Below are positions 54,097 to 63,983 of a DNA stretch of 64,000 bases, in pieces (position 1 is the stretch's first letter; every line of letters starts with the position of its first letter). The notes beneath the pieces are model-generated. The model was not told the origin of the DNA. It searched no databases and worked only from the letters and a program-made list of their open reading frames with translations. Source of the stretch: Gammaproteobacteria bacterium (GTDB taxonomy: Bacteria > Pseudomonadota > Gammaproteobacteria > Pseudomonadales > Pseudohongiellaceae). Location of the stretch: the NCBI GenBank assembly GCA_030654835.1, contig JAURWS010000033.1:62001-126000 (forward strand), written 5' to 3'. Both the position numbers and the translations under genes were made by a program.

Positions 54097-54369
54097 TCAC
54101 ACCTCACGCGTGTAGTTGAAATTCGTCGTCTGTTGCACTGCGTTTATCGCGTGTTCACAAGATGGCAATGCGGGCAGCTGAATGGACTTCAGTTTATTAA
54201 GCGGTAATGTATCGCTGATTTGCAGGTCTGGAATCAGCAAAGTCTCGGAGCAGGGCGATTGATCTTTGCGGATAAATTTGATTTCGACCGGGACTCCAGC
54301 AGGCACTTTAACACGTGAAGGTGAATACGTGCCGTTTTCTACGGTTATCACCAGATCCTTTTCTCCCAA
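54097..54369 (-). pseudogene. Truncated cupredoxin-domain protein
   Basis: The frame reads LVITVENGTYSPSRVKVPAG and VEIKFIRKDQSPCSETLLIPDL, typical of small cupredoxin proteins in DUF2933 clusters. It has no signal peptide or normal start (only a TTG at 54369, and the frame is merely lysine-rich upstream). At the C-terminus the usual copper-ligand segment around H-C-x-M is replaced by EHAINAVQQTT, so ligands are missing. It abuts the decayed transporter at about 54376. It is probably a non-functional fragment; a functional short variant cannot be ruled out. Confidence 0.6.
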
Positions 54370-54375
54370 CCCCGC

Positions 54376-54809
54376 ATCTTTCGGTTTATTCTTGTTCCTA
54401 CTTTTGGGGGTGTTGGGCTACGTACAAAATCTTCAGCCTTATTTGCGCGGCACGATGCAGCTTACGCGGGAGTTGGATCAATCCTCTATCTGTTGATACT
54501 GCTCGCGGTAGTAGGGCCTAACGCAGAAACAATCCTGGGCTATGGTTGGTACGCTTTCGTGATTGCCGGAGCGGCCTTGAGTCTCAACTTGACTGGTTAT
54601 TTGGTTGGAATGTCCGCGCGCCTGATAACCGATGATCGCAAAGAGCTGATCACCTATCTATTCACAGTCAGCAAGAAAGAGTTCAGCATCGCCGCCGCTT
54701 TGTTGCTGCATCCGGGTTGCCCTCTGAGATCGCAATTCCCGCTGCGTTTTTTGCGGTCATCCAGATGATCACCTCACCCATTGCCGCCAAAATCCTCGCA
54801 CGGGGTTGA
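54376..54809 (+). pseudogene. SBF/BASS-family transporter, 5'-truncated and frameshifted
   Basis: One frame encodes FILVPTFGGVGLRTKSSALF, then YLLILLAVVGPNAETILGYG, LNLTGYLVGMSARLIT and KKEFSIAAALL. Near 54702-54712 the reading frame shifts, and the other frame continues ASGLPSEIAIPAAFFAVIQM and ITSPIAAKILARG to a TGA. Together these match the C-terminal half of bile acid:sodium symporter-type transporters. The N-terminal half is missing. Confidence 0.75.
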
Positions 54810-54836
54810 ACATCTGCAGAATTGCAATCTGAGCTC

Positions 54837-54917
54837 TGTGGGAGCGAGCCTGCTCGCGATTCAGTGACTGAGTTGAAGTTCAACATGGCACTAATCGCGA
54901 GCAGGCTCGCTCCCACA
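54837..54917. repeat. REP palindrome pair, variant with GAGCCTGCTC core (copy 5)
   Basis: GTGGGAGCGAGCCTGCTCGC and its complement flank about 37 bp that includes a TTGAAGTTCAA dyad. The core differs from the GCGGGC-type copies at other sites. It lies between the decayed transporter and cusA. Confidence 0.88.
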
Positions 54918-54929
54918 GTCAGTGGTTTA

Positions 54930-57900
54930 CTACGACTGCAGGCGCTCGCGGCCCGCCTCCCTCCGCCGCATCAATCGATAGGCTGCGGGCAGGACCAGCA
55001 GTGACAGCAGCGGCGCACTGATCATGCCGCCAACCATGGGCACAGCGATCCGGCTCATGATCTCTGCGCCGGTGCCGCTGCCCCAGACAATGGGCATGAG
55101 GCCTGCGATGATCGTCACCACTGTCATGATCTTGGGTCGCACACGCATGACGGCACCCTCGTCGATGGCCTCCAGCAGCGCCTTCTCGCTGCGATCCCCC
55201 GCATCGATGCGCGCTTGCCAGGCCTGCTTCAAGTAGATCAGCATCAGAATTCCGAACTCGGCGGAGACACCCGCCAGCGCGATGAAGCCGACGCCGGTGG
55301 CGATGGAGAAGTTATAGCCCATCAGATACAGCAGCCATATACCACCCGTAAGGGCGAAGGGCAGCGTGAGCATGATGAGCAGTGCCTCGTCCATGCGATT
55401 GAACGCCAGGACCAGCAGGATGAAGATGATCAGCAGCGTGCCCGGGACCACCAGTTGCAGGCGCGCATTCGCGCGCTCCATGAATTCGAACTGGCCCGCG
55501 TAGGTGAAACTGACACCTTGTTGTGGTGTCAACTGCTGTGCGATTGCGGACTGCAGATCGGCAACCGTGGCGGCGAGATCGCGACCACGCACGTCGATGT
55601 ACACCCAGGTGTTGGGGCGGGCATTCTCGCTGCGCAGCATCGGCGCGCCGTCGGTGACGGTGATGTCAGCCACAGTGTCGAGAGTGATCTGCTGCACTCC
55701 GACGCCTTCGCCATTGTCCCGTGCGGTGTCACTCACAGGAACGATGATAGGCAGGACCTTCAATCTCTCCAGACTGTTGCGCCAGTCCTGCGGATAGCGC
55801 AGGTTGATCGGAAAGCGCTCGCGACCCGCCACGACTTCACCGATGTTTTCGCCTCCGATCAAGCCCGAGATCACTTCCTGCACGTCGGCAACATTGAGTC
55901 CGTAGCGAGCCGCCGCCGCACGGTCGATATGAATATCCACGTAGCGGCCACCGTTCAGGCGTTCGGCCAGCGCAGAGGAGACACCCGGCACCGTCCTCGC
56001 GATGCGTTCGATTTCCTGCGCTGCCGCATCGATTTGTTGCAGATTCTGGCCGGCCACCTTCACACCAATCGGACTCTTGATACCCGTGGCAAGCATGTCG
56101 ATGCGGTTGCGAATCGGGGGAATCCACAAATTGGCGAGACCCGGCACCTGCACCGTGCGATCCAGCTCTTCGATCAGAAGCTCCATCGTCATGCCGGGGC
56201 GCCACTCTTCTTGCGGTCTGAACTGTACCGTGGTCTCGAACATCTCCAGAGGGGCGGGATCGGTTGCCGATTCGGCGCGGCCCGCCTTCCCGAACACGTG
56301 CAGCACTTCGGGCACGCTGCGGATCATGCGGTCGGTCTGCTGCTGCAGCTCCGCCACTTTCTGAGCGGACAAGCCCGGCAGGGCGCTGGGCATGTAGAGC
56401 ACGTCGCCCTCGTCCATCGGCGGCAGGAACTCGCCGCCAACGCGACTCGCAGGCCAGGCACTGCTGAGAAAGATGACAAGCGCAATCACCAACGTACTCT
56501 TTGGATAACGGATCGCGCCACCGAGCACCGGCCGATAGACGGCGATCAGGCCCCGGCTCAAGGGATTGCGTTGCTCGTCAGGAATCCGGCCGCGAATCCA
56601 CAGCCCCATCAGGACCGGTATCAACGTCACGGAGAGACCGGCGGCAGCGGCCATCGCATAAGTCTTGGTGAACGCGAGCGGCCCGAACAGACGCCCCTCC
56701 TGCGCCTCCAGAGTGAAGACGGGGATGAAGGACAGCGTGATGATCAGCAGCGAGAAGAACAGCGCGGGCCCCACTTCTACTGCGGCGTCGGTAATGACCT
56801 GCCAGCGCTCATCACCGAGCAGTTCTTCCTGCGGATGCCGGTGTTGCCACTGCTCCAGTTTCCTGTGTGCGTTCTCGATCATGACGATGGCGCCGTCCAC
56901 CATGGCTCCAATGGCAATGGCGATCCCGCCCAACGACATGATGTTCGCATTGATGCCCTGCTGGCGCATGATGATGAAGGCAATCAGGATACCCAGCGGC
57001 AGCGACACGATGGCCACCAGCGAAGAGCGCAGGTGCCAAAGAAATAACACGCACACCAGCGCCACGACCATGAACTCCTCGATCAGTTTCGACGTGAGGT
57101 TGTCGATGGCGCGATCGATCAGATGACTGCGATCATAGGTGGTGACGATCTCCACGCCTGGCGGCAGGCTCGTCTGCAGCGCGTCGAGCTTTTCCTGCAC
57201 AGCCGCGATGGTTTCACGGGCATTGCCCCCGGAGCGAAGAATCACCACACCGCCCACGACCTCGCCCTCGCCGTCCAATTCGGCAATGCCGCGGCGGATC
57301 TCGGGGCCGCGCCTTATCAGCGCCACGTCGCCAAGGGTTACGGGCACTCCCGCCACGAGGTCCAGCGGAATCATGCGGAAGTCATCCAGGGTCTGCAGAT
57401 AACCGTCGGCGCGCACCATCAGTTCGGTTTCGCCAAGCGTGAGCACGCCGCCACCCGTCTCGGCGTTGGCGCGTTGGATGGCCCGGGTGACATCCTGTTG
57501 ACTGATGCCGCGATTGGCCATCTGCTCCGGGTCGAGTATCACCTGATACTGACCGACCATGCCGCCGATGGCGGCGACCTCTGCCACGTTCGGCAGCGGT
57601 GCAAGTTCGAAGCGCAGGAACCAGTCCTGCAATGCGCGCAGTTGCGACAGATCGTGCTGCCCCGTGCGATCCACTAGCGCGTACTGATAGATCCAGCCGA
57701 CGCCAGTGGCGTCAGGTCCGAGCGCGGACGTTGCCGTGGCGGGCAGCTGCGCCTGAATCTGGCTCAGGTATTCCAGAACACGCGCGCGGGCCCAGTACAG
57801 ATCCGTGCCGTCCTCGAACAGCACGTAGACATAGCTGTCGCCGAAGAAGGAGTAGCCACGCACAGTCGCGGCGCCCGGTACAGAAAGCAAACGGCTGGAC

Positions 57901-58106
57901 AACGGATAGGTGATCTGGTCTTCCACCAGTTGCGGTGCCTGGCCTGGATAGGTCGTGCGCACGATCACCTGCACGTCGGAGAGGTCGGGCAGCGCGTCGA
58001 TGGGTGTCGTGCTGATGGCCCACACGCCCCAGGCGCTGACCAGTAATGTGACGAGCAGCACCAGCAGGCGCTGGGAAACGGACCAGCGGATCAGAGCAGC
58101 AATCAT
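54930..58106 (-). CDS. cusA: Cu(I)/Ag(I) efflux RND transporter CusA
   Basis: This 1058-aa inner-membrane proton-driven pump is the engine of the CusCBA tripartite exporter. It has 12 membrane segments and HME-RND signatures: [22 protein letters not shown] near the N-terminus, the proton-relay region [20 protein letters not shown], and [15 protein letters not shown]. Length matches the family. The ATG overlaps the cusB stop (ATGA). It is the last gene of its operon and is followed by a REP hairpin. Confidence 0.94.
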   Translation of the reverse strand: MIAALIRWSVSQRLLVLLVTLLVSAWGVWAISTTPIDALPDLSDVQVIVRTTYPGQAPQLVEDQITYPLSSRLLSVPGAATVRGYSFFGDSYVYVLFEDGTDLYWARARVLEYLSQIQAQLPATATSALGPDATGVGWIYQYALVDRTGQHDLSQLRALQDWFLRFELAPLPNVAEVAAIGGMVGQYQVILDPEQMANRGISQQDVTRAIQRANAETGGGVLTLGETELMVRADGYLQTLDDFRMIPLDLVAGVPVTLGDVALIRRGPEIRRGIAELDGEGEVVGGVVILRSGGNARETIAAVQEKLDALQTSLPPGVEIVTTYDRSHLIDRAIDNLTSKLIEEFMVVALVCVLFLWHLRSSLVAIVSLPLGILIAFIIMRQQGINANIMSLGGIAIAIGAMVDGAIVMIENAHRKLEQWQHRHPQEELLGDERWQVITDAAVEVGPALFFSLLIITLSFIPVFTLEAQEGRLFGPLAFTKTYAMAAAAGLSVTLIPVLMGLWIRGRIPDEQRNPLSRGLIAVYRPVLGGAIRYPKSTLVIALVIFLSSAWPASRVGGEFLPPMDEGDVLYMPSALPGLSAQKVAELQQQTDRMIRSVPEVLHVFGKAGRAESATDPAPLEMFETTVQFRPQEEWRPGMTMELLIEELDRTVQVPGLANLWIPPIRNRIDMLATGIKSPIGVKVAGQNLQQIDAAAQEIERIARTVPGVSSALAERLNGGRYVDIHIDRAAAARYGLNVADVQEVISGLIGGENIGEVVAGRERFPINLRYPQDWRNSLERLKVLPIIVPVSDTARDNGEGVGVQQITLDTVADITVTDGAPMLRSENARPNTWVYIDVRGRDLAATVADLQSAIAQQLTPQQGVSFTYAGQFEFMERANARLQLVVPGTLLIIFILLVLAFNRMDEALLIMLTLPFALTGGIWLLYLMGYNFSIATGVGFIALAGVSAEFGILMLIYLKQAWQARIDAGDRSEKALLEAIDEGAVMRVRPKIMTVVTIIAGLMPIVWGSGTGAEIMSRIAVPMVGGMISAPLLSLLVLPAAYRLMRRREAGRERLQS

Positions 58107-59635
58107 GGTGTGACTCCCGGCGTGTCGTCAGTCTGTAGAGGAGTTAATCTCTCCACCACGAGGCCGTTTTCGCTTTCGCGCAGAGCGATGCGGACGGTAT
58201 CCCCCACCGCGAGTCCGGCGATGACGAATTCACTCGCCAGCGTGTAACTCATGGTCATGCCCGGCATGGGGATCGTGGGAAAGTCACCATGAGAGAGACG
58301 CACCTGACCATCGGCAATCGATTCGATACGGCCATCGGCTTCATGCAGCACAACATCTGGACTCGTGGTTGAAGCAGTGGTTGACCCAGATGCGGGGACT
58401 GCGACTGCACCGCCTGCCGCAGCAGGCGGAATGCCCTGCAACTGCGCCTCGGAGTCGAGCAGGAACTGTCCGCTGACTACCACCTGCTCGCCCTCGCGCA
58501 GGCCGTCCATGATGATAGTTTGCCGACCATCTTCGCCACCTATGTGCACTTCCTGAGGCCGGAAACGTCCTTCGTCCTCCGCCACCATCACGAGCATCAT
58601 GCGGCCGGTATGAAGCACGGCTTCGGTGGGCACGAGCAGAACGTCCTCGTCCGTCTGGCCTGTCAACAGCACCCGGGCTGAGAGGCCGGGGCGCAGAGTA
58701 CCATCGGGATTGTCCAGCTCCAGCCGTGCACGCAGCGTGCGACTCGCAGTGTTGAGAGTGGGGAGCACCTCGCTCACTTGCGCTTGCATGTTGCGGCCCG
58801 GGAATGCAGCGAATTCCACGACCAGTGTGTCCTCGGCACGGATGCTGTCAGCCAGCGACTCGGGCACGGCCACTTCCAGCCAGACCGTTTCCAGACCATT
58901 GAGGATGACCAGGGTTTGCCCGGCTTTCAGCGTCATGCCTGGACGCACGTCCACGCTTTGCAACAGCCCCGTGATGGGGGCCGTGACGATGTAGCGGTTC
59001 TGCACCGCATTGTCACGCTCCACTTCCTGCAGAAGCGCAGCGGGCATGCCCAGAAGCAACAACCGTTCACGGGCTGCTGCGGCGAGTGCATCTTGACCAC
59101 TCGCCTTCAACGCGAGCAATTCATGCTGGGCTGCCACCCAGTTCGGCACCAGCAGTTCCACCAAGGGTGCGCCCGCCTGTACCAGATCACCGCTGGCCAG
59201 TGGCCAGACGCGCTCAACGAAGGCGTCGGCGCGAGTCTGCACCAGACTGCGTCGGCGTTCGTTGAGCACCAGAACACCGCTGAGTTCGGCGTTGCGCTGC
59301 AAGCGACCACGCGTGACTGGCGTGGTACGCATACCGAGGTTCTGTACGGCACCTGGATCAATGCTCAGCACAGTGGCGCTCTCGTCCCCATTGGCGTAAC
59401 GGGGCAACAGCTCCATGTCCATGAAGGGCGACCTGCCGGGCTGGTCGAAACGCTGCTGCGGGACCATCGGGTCGTACCAGTACAGCACCTCACCCAAGCC
59501 GGAAAGTGCGGCGGATGTTGGCGCCATTTCATCAAGAGAATGGGACGACATGGACAGGCCTATGAAGATGCCGAGGCCGGTGAGTGCCAGAGCTCCCGCT
59601 CCGATCACGAGCAGTTTCGGGAACATGTTATTCAT
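58103..59635 (-). CDS. cusB: CusB periplasmic adaptor with N-terminal metal-binding and C-terminal CusF-like domains
   Basis: This 510-aa adaptor has an N-terminal membrane anchor, a heavy-metal-binding domain ([20 protein letters not shown], about residues 50-75), the barrel-sandwich and beta-barrel adaptor core, and a C-terminal CusF-like domain (from about 430; [18 protein letters not shown]). CusF is a separate periplasmic Cu(I) chaperone in E. coli; here it is fused, and the Trp of its usual NWPEMTM motif is replaced in PMPGMTM. The start at 59635 has AGGAGACC upstream; the frame runs further. It overlaps the cusC stop by eight bases. Confidence 0.92.
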   Translation of the reverse strand: MNNMFPKLLVIGAGALALTGLGIFIGLSMSSHSLDEMAPTSAALSGLGEVLYWYDPMVPQQRFDQPGRSPFMDMELLPRYANGDESATVLSIDPGAVQNLGMRTTPVTRGRLQRNAELSGVLVLNERRRSLVQTRADAFVERVWPLASGDLVQAGAPLVELLVPNWVAAQHELLALKASGQDALAAAARERLLLLGMPAALLQEVERDNAVQNRYIVTAPITGLLQSVDVRPGMTLKAGQTLVILNGLETVWLEVAVPESLADSIRAEDTLVVEFAAFPGRNMQAQVSEVLPTLNTASRTLRARLELDNPDGTLRPGLSARVLLTGQTDEDVLLVPTEAVLHTGRMMLVMVAEDEGRFRPQEVHIGGEDGRQTIIMDGLREGEQVVVSGQFLLDSEAQLQGIPPAAAGGAVAVPASGSTTASTTSPDVVLHEADGRIESIADGQVRLSHGDFPTIPMPGMTMSYTLASEFVIAGLAVGDTVRIALRESENGLVVERLTPLQTDDTPGVTP

Positions 59636-60920
59636 GAGTGGTCTCCTGCAGATGCCCGGTGTACCCAAGCTGGCTGCTGATGGCATCGCTGTTATAGGTG
59701 AGGTGGAGTTGCACGCGCAGCAATGTCAGCTCCTCTTCGAGTGTCAAAAGCGCCAGTTCGCTTTCGAGAACGGCGGCACGCGCGGCGATGACTTCCGCCA
59801 GACTGCCCTGATTGCCGCGCCAGGCAGCAAGAAGCAACCCTGCCTGCTCGCGGGCGAGGGGCACGACGATGTCACGCTGACGCTGCGACGTACGCTCGAG
59901 CCGTCGCTGGCGGGCCAGATCTGCTTCCACCATCGCAGCATGTTCACGGCGCATCAGCTCGACATCGGCCTCTACAGCGCGCTTCTCCGCCTGACTTGCG
60001 GCAATGCGGGGCGACTGGCGCCTGTTGGCGAACAGGGGCAGATCGATGCTGAACTCCAGCATCAGCATGTCTTCAAAATCTCGGGCTCGGCGGGCATAGG
60101 CGACGCCCACCGACCAGTCGGGTTTCCGATCCGCCTCGGCGCGGGCGATCTCGGCATCCAGCAACTTGAGACGGGGTTCGAGGAGAGCAAGTTCGGCGTG
60201 CTGATGCAGACTGGAGTTCAGGTGATCTCCATCCACCTGCCACTCTGGCGGCTCACCGCGCACTGGTGCGTCGGCCAACTCGCCGATGCGGGCACGAAGG
60301 GCAGCGACTGCCCATTCCTGCTGCTCAAGCAGTTCGTCACGGCGATTGTGCAATGCTGCGGCTTCCTGACGCACCATAACCGAGTCCACGGCACTCCCGC
60401 TGCCACCGGCCAGCGCGGCTTGCACAGCGTGCAACCGCAAGGCGTTCTCTGCCAATACCGCATCCAGAAGAGCGAGTTTGCGTTCTGTGCTGTAATGGCG
60501 AATCCAGGCATCCGATGTCTGCTGCAGTACCTGTAGAGTGCTCAGATCCTGCTGCGCGGAGACCAACGCCAGTTGCGCTTCGGCAACGCCGGAATCGGCC
60601 TCGCGCTTGGCTCGGTGGGGCACCTCCTGCATGAACCCGATGCGACGCATGGTCATGAAGTCGCCGTTAAACCGGAAGCGGTCCATGCCCTCGATCGGCA
60701 GGTTCTCGATACCGAAGGTCAGTTTCGGATCAGGCAATTCGGCAGCAGGGATCAGCATCTCGCGCCCCGACTCCTGTCGCGCGGCACTGGCAGCCAGTGC
60801 GGGGCTTTGCAGCAGTGCAGCGCTCAGCGCCTGCTCGAAGGTCAGCTCGGCAGCGAGTGCCGTCGGCATGGTAATAGGGTTCAACAGCAAGACTGCTGTG
60901 AGGGCAATTCTGGTGAACAT
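59628..60920 (-). CDS. cusC: Outer-membrane efflux protein CusC (TolC family)
   Basis: This 430-aa protein is the outer-membrane channel of the tripartite exporter. It has a signal peptide cleaved near LAAEL and long alpha-helical repeats typical of the CzcC/CusC branch (LTFEQALSAALLQSP, ELPDPKLTFGIENLP and VEADVELMRREHAAMVEADLA). No lipobox Cys is seen. The start at 60920 has CAGGAA upstream. It is transcribed with cusB and cusA. Confidence 0.92.
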   Translation of the reverse strand: MFTRIALTAVLLLNPITMPTALAAELTFEQALSAALLQSPALAASAARQESGREMLIPAAELPDPKLTFGIENLPIEGMDRFRFNGDFMTMRRIGFMQEVPHRAKREADSGVAEAQLALVSAQQDLSTLQVLQQTSDAWIRHYSTERKLALLDAVLAENALRLHAVQAALAGGSGSAVDSVMVRQEAAALHNRRDELLEQQEWAVAALRARIGELADAPVRGEPPEWQVDGDHLNSSLHQHAELALLEPRLKLLDAEIARAEADRKPDWSVGVAYARRARDFEDMLMLEFSIDLPLFANRRQSPRIAASQAEKRAVEADVELMRREHAAMVEADLARQRRLERTSQRQRDIVVPLAREQAGLLLAAWRGNQGSLAEVIAARAAVLESELALLTLEEELTLLRVQLHLTYNSDAISSQLGYTGHLQETTHE

Positions 60921-61003
60921 GGCTCGATTTCCTGAAGGTGAACACACACGTGCGGCAAGCCATCCCCGAGATGGGAACAGGCTGTCCGCTGTCGGATCGA
61001 CAA

Positions 61004-61450
61004 TCAGGCAGTGATCGGAGGGCGCCAGAGATCTGGCGGAGAGAACGTTTGGAGGGCGGGAGGATGCAGCCAGCGCCTGGTGGAGGGTGCCGGTGTGGCT
61101 GAGGAATCAGTGCTGTTCGAGATGGAAAGGCTGATCATGGAACCACAGGAGTGGCAGTCCGGCATATCGGTGCAGTCGCCGCGAGTGATTTCGTCGACAT
61201 CGCAGCAGTCTGTTTCGGCAGAGGCCTGCTCGTCTGCCGTATCATCCATTGACACCGATGACGTCTGTTCATGCATCATCGCCGCGTGATCATGGTTGTC
61301 CTGCCCCAAGTCCATCGGCATCATTTCCATTTGCTGCATGTCCATTTCACAATCAGCAAGGCCTTTAGCCGATGCAAACGACAAGCCGCTCCCCTGCAAC
61401 ATGAGGCAGAGAACCAAGGCTATCGACAGACTGTAGCGACATTTTGACAT
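61004..61450 (-). CDS. CopL-like secreted Met/His/Cys-rich metal-binding protein
   Basis: This 148-aa protein has a signal peptide (LALVLCLMLQGSGLSFASA) and a mature part crowded with metal-type residues: CEMDMQQMEMMPMD, DNHDHAAMMHEQ, DCCDVDE and CTDMPDCHSCG. The pattern resembles small DUF2946/CopL-like proteins that precede metal efflux operons. It is 83 bp upstream of cusC on the same strand and probably in the same transcript. It is likely a periplasmic metal sink or sensor. Confidence 0.75.
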   Translation of the reverse strand: MSKCRYSLSIALVLCLMLQGSGLSFASAKGLADCEMDMQQMEMMPMDLGQDNHDHAAMMHEQTSSVSMDDTADEQASAETDCCDVDEITRGDCTDMPDCHSCGSMISLSISNSTDSSATPAPSTRRWLHPPALQTFSPPDLWRPPITA

Positions 61451-61509
61451 GAGCGCAGACTACTCCTGAGGCAAGTCGACTTCAACACCAGGAGTCAATC
61501 ACCGATCAA

Positions 61510-61731
61510 TTGGAGAGCGTCAACGACGATGAGGGCCGCATCAGCCTCGGCAGCGGCCTGTCCGCTGCCACACTGGGTATGCGTCTACGTTATGAATTCT
61601 CGCGGCAGTTCGCGCCCTATGTCGGCATCGAGCGCACCACACGCTTCGGGCAGACCGCCGATTTCGCTCGCCGGGCGGGGCAGCGCTCGCGGGATACGCT
61701 GTGGGTTGCCGGTGTGCGCTTCTGGTTCTAG
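61510..61731 (+). pseudogene. 3' relic of a second copB gene
   Basis: The 73-residue frame contains GSGLSAATLGMRLRYEFSRQF, APYVGIE and ending WVAGVRFWF, which match the C-terminal part of the intact CopB at 49167-50126 (GSGLSDVTLG, WVAGVRFWLSN). It starts only at a TTG and lacks signal and metal repeats. It diverges from the intact copy in sequence, so it is not a recent duplicate. Confidence 0.8.
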
Positions 61732-61794
61732 AGCTGCTACCATAGCCTGACATTTGTTTTGGACATCAGTCGTCGGAAGGCCAGCACTCACCCC

Positions 61795-62550
61795 ATGCTC
61801 ACTCAGGAATTTCGCGTCCTCAGTCTCAACATCCACAAGGGCTTCGCTCTCGGCCCGAAGCGACTGGTCCTCGGCAAGATTCGGCAGTGCCTGCGCGACA
61901 GCGGCGCCAACATCGTGTTTCTGCAGGAAGTGGTGGGCGCCAACCACAAGCACCAGAAGCAGGTGTCGAGCTGGCCCTCCCAGACCCAGCTGGAATACCT
62001 CGCCGACACGGTGTGGACGCATCATGCCTACGGCAAGAATGCGATCTATCAGCACGGCCACCACGGTAACGCCATTCTCAGCGAGCTGCCCTTCGTGCAC
62101 TGGGACAACATCAATGCCTCGGTGCTGAGCTTCTCCCAGCGCGGCTTTTTACATGGCACCATTCAAGGCAAACGCGGCGGCAACCTGCACCTGATCTGCG
62201 TGCATCTGGGCCTGTTCGAGCGCGAGCGCAAACTACAGATCGCCCATCTGGTGCGTCACATTCATGAAAATGTGCCGCCCTCCGAGCCACTCATCGTGGC
62301 CGGCGATTTCAACGACTGGCGCAAGACCGGGCATCGACTTCTGCTGGAAACGCTGCAGCTGACCGAGGTGCATGAGCACACGCGGGGGCACTGTGCCCGC
62401 ACCTACCCGGCGTTCCTGCCCATGCTGGCCATGGACAGGATCTACGTGCGCGGCGCGAAGATCTCGTTCTGCGACAGCATCGCGGGGGAAAACTGGCGCG
62501 AATTCTCGGACCATCGCGCCCTGCTGGCGGATGTCCGCATCACGCTGTAA
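61795..62550 (+). CDS. Endonuclease/exonuclease/phosphatase (EEP) family protein
   Basis: This 251-aa protein has the EEP signature set: LSLNIHKGFALGPK with the Asn/His, a metal-binding Glu in VFLQEVVG, the GDFNDW motif, and the final FSDHRALLADV with the catalytic His. The family includes DNases, phosphatases and sphingomyelinase-like enzymes. It precedes a cardiolipin synthase by 14 bp, an order seen in many proteobacteria, so a phospholipid link is plausible. The ATG at 61795 is chosen; a TTG at 61759 is in frame. Confidence 0.88.
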   Translation: MLTQEFRVLSLNIHKGFALGPKRLVLGKIRQCLRDSGANIVFLQEVVGANHKHQKQVSSWPSQTQLEYLADTVWTHHAYGKNAIYQHGHHGNAILSELPFVHWDNINASVLSFSQRGFLHGTIQGKRGGNLHLICVHLGLFERERKLQIAHLVRHIHENVPPSEPLIVAGDFNDWRKTGHRLLLETLQLTEVHEHTRGHCARTYPAFLPMLAMDRIYVRGAKISFCDSIAGENWREFSDHRALLADVRITL

Positions 62551-62564
62551 ACGAGGAGTGACTC

Positions 62565-63983
62565 TTGATCGTATCGGATGCACTGCTATGGATTCTGCCA
62601 CCGCTGCTGATCGCCCTGGCCGTGGGTGCGGCCGGGCATGCGTTACTTACCAAGCTCGACTCCAGCGCCGCATTCGGCTGGATTGCGCTGTGCATCATCC
62701 TGCCGCTGGCAGGCCCCATCCTCTATCTGCTGTTCGGCATCAACCGCGTCTCCAAGCGCGCCCGCAAGACCTACCTCACCAAGCTGCTGAAGGATTCCAG
62801 CGACACTCTGAACGAGCCGCCTGGCACCGACTTTCGCCCGCTGTCCATGGTCGGCGAGCGCATCATCAAGAAGGGCCTGAGTTCCTGTGACGAGATCGTG
62901 ATTCTGGAAAATGGCGAGGCGCTCTATCCGGCGATGCTGGAGGCAATCAATACGGCGACCAGGCGCATTCTGCTGAGCACCTATATCTTCGACAATGACG
63001 AGACCGGACGGCAATTTGTGCAGGCGCTGGCGGCGGCGCGTGAGCGCGGTGTCGAGGTCAAGGTCATCGTCGATGGCATGGGCGAGTTCACGAGTCTGCC
63101 CCGCATCGGCGGCTTGTTGCGTCGCCATCAGATCGACTTCGTCCGCTTCAATCCCATCACGCTGATCCCTCCGGCGCTGGACCTCAACATGCGCAGCCAT
63201 CGCAAGGTGCTGGTCGTCGATGGCGTCTTTGCCTTCACCGGCGGCGCCAACATCGGCATCCGCCATTTGAGCGAAAGGCTCGGTCATTGGAATCGCGCCA
63301 TGGACATTCACTTCCGTATGCGCGGGCGCATTGTCGACGAACTGGAATGGGCCTTCCGGCGCGACTGGCATTACTGCCAGGGCACCCGCCACCTGGGGCC
63401 ATTCCAGCACTGCAACCGCATGCATGTCGACGCACCGGCGTGGAGTCGCCTGATTCTGGATGGGCCCAACAAGGACCTGGATCGCATCAACGACCTGATC
63501 CTCGGCGTCGTCTCGGCCGCGCGTCACAAAGTCTGGATCATGACCCCCTATTTTCTGCCGACGCTGGACCTGATTGGCGCGCTGCACGCAGCCTACCTGC
63601 GCGGGGTCGACGTACAGATCCTGCTGCCCGGCTACAACAACATCAAACCCGCACACTGGGCCGCCCGCAACTTCCTGCGGCAGGTTCTGAAATACGACAT
63701 CGAGGTATTCTATCAACCGCCGCCCTTCGTGCACTCGAAACTGCTGCTGATCGATGACCAGTACGCGCTGATCGGCTCCGCCAATCTGGACCCGCGCAGC
63801 CTGCGCCTGAACTACGAGCTGGGTGTGGAATTGTTTTCCAGCGATCTCAATGCACAGTTGAGCCGCTACTTCAGCGCCCGGCGCGAACAGGCGCGACGCG
63901 TGACACGGGAACAGATCGAGCGACGCTCGGTGCCGGAACGCCTGCGGGATTCGCTTGCGTGGTTGTTTTCGCCTTATCTTTGA
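62565..63983 (+). CDS. Cardiolipin synthase (phospholipase D superfamily)
   Basis: This 472-aa enzyme has two N-terminal membrane helices (about 5-25 and 38-58; the second ends LLFGINRV), and two HKD motifs: HRKVLVVDGVFAFTGGANIG (about residue 212) and HSKLLLIDDQYALIGSANLD (about 391). It joins two phosphatidylglycerol molecules or phosphatidylglycerol and phosphatidylethanolamine to make cardiolipin at the inner membrane. It starts at TTG (62565) with AGGAG six bases upstream. It forms an operon with the EEP-family gene. Confidence 0.93.
   Translation: MIVSDALLWILPPLLIALAVGAAGHALLTKLDSSAAFGWIALCIILPLAGPILYLLFGINRVSKRARKTYLTKLLKDSSDTLNEPPGTDFRPLSMVGERIIKKGLSSCDEIVILENGEALYPAMLEAINTATRRILLSTYIFDNDETGRQFVQALAAARERGVEVKVIVDGMGEFTSLPRIGGLLRRHQIDFVRFNPITLIPPALDLNMRSHRKVLVVDGVFAFTGGANIGIRHLSERLGHWNRAMDIHFRMRGRIVDELEWAFRRDWHYCQGTRHLGPFQHCNRMHVDAPAWSRLILDGPNKDLDRINDLILGVVSAARHKVWIMTPYFLPTLDLIGALHAAYLRGVDVQILLPGYNNIKPAHWAARNFLRQVLKYDIEVFYQPPPFVHSKLLLIDDQYALIGSANLDPRSLRLNYELGVELFSSDLNAQLSRYFSARREQARRVTREQIERRSVPERLRDSLAWLFSPYL

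Noticed and set aside
54266-54496. 76-aa plus-strand open frame
   Set aside because: It crosses from antisense of the cupredoxin fragment into a wrong frame of the SBF-type pseudogene.
61462-61495. ACTCCTG/CAGGAGT dyad upstream of the CopL-like gene
   Set aside because: The arms are only seven bases with a 20-bp spacer and include the Shine-Dalgarno; it is likely chance.
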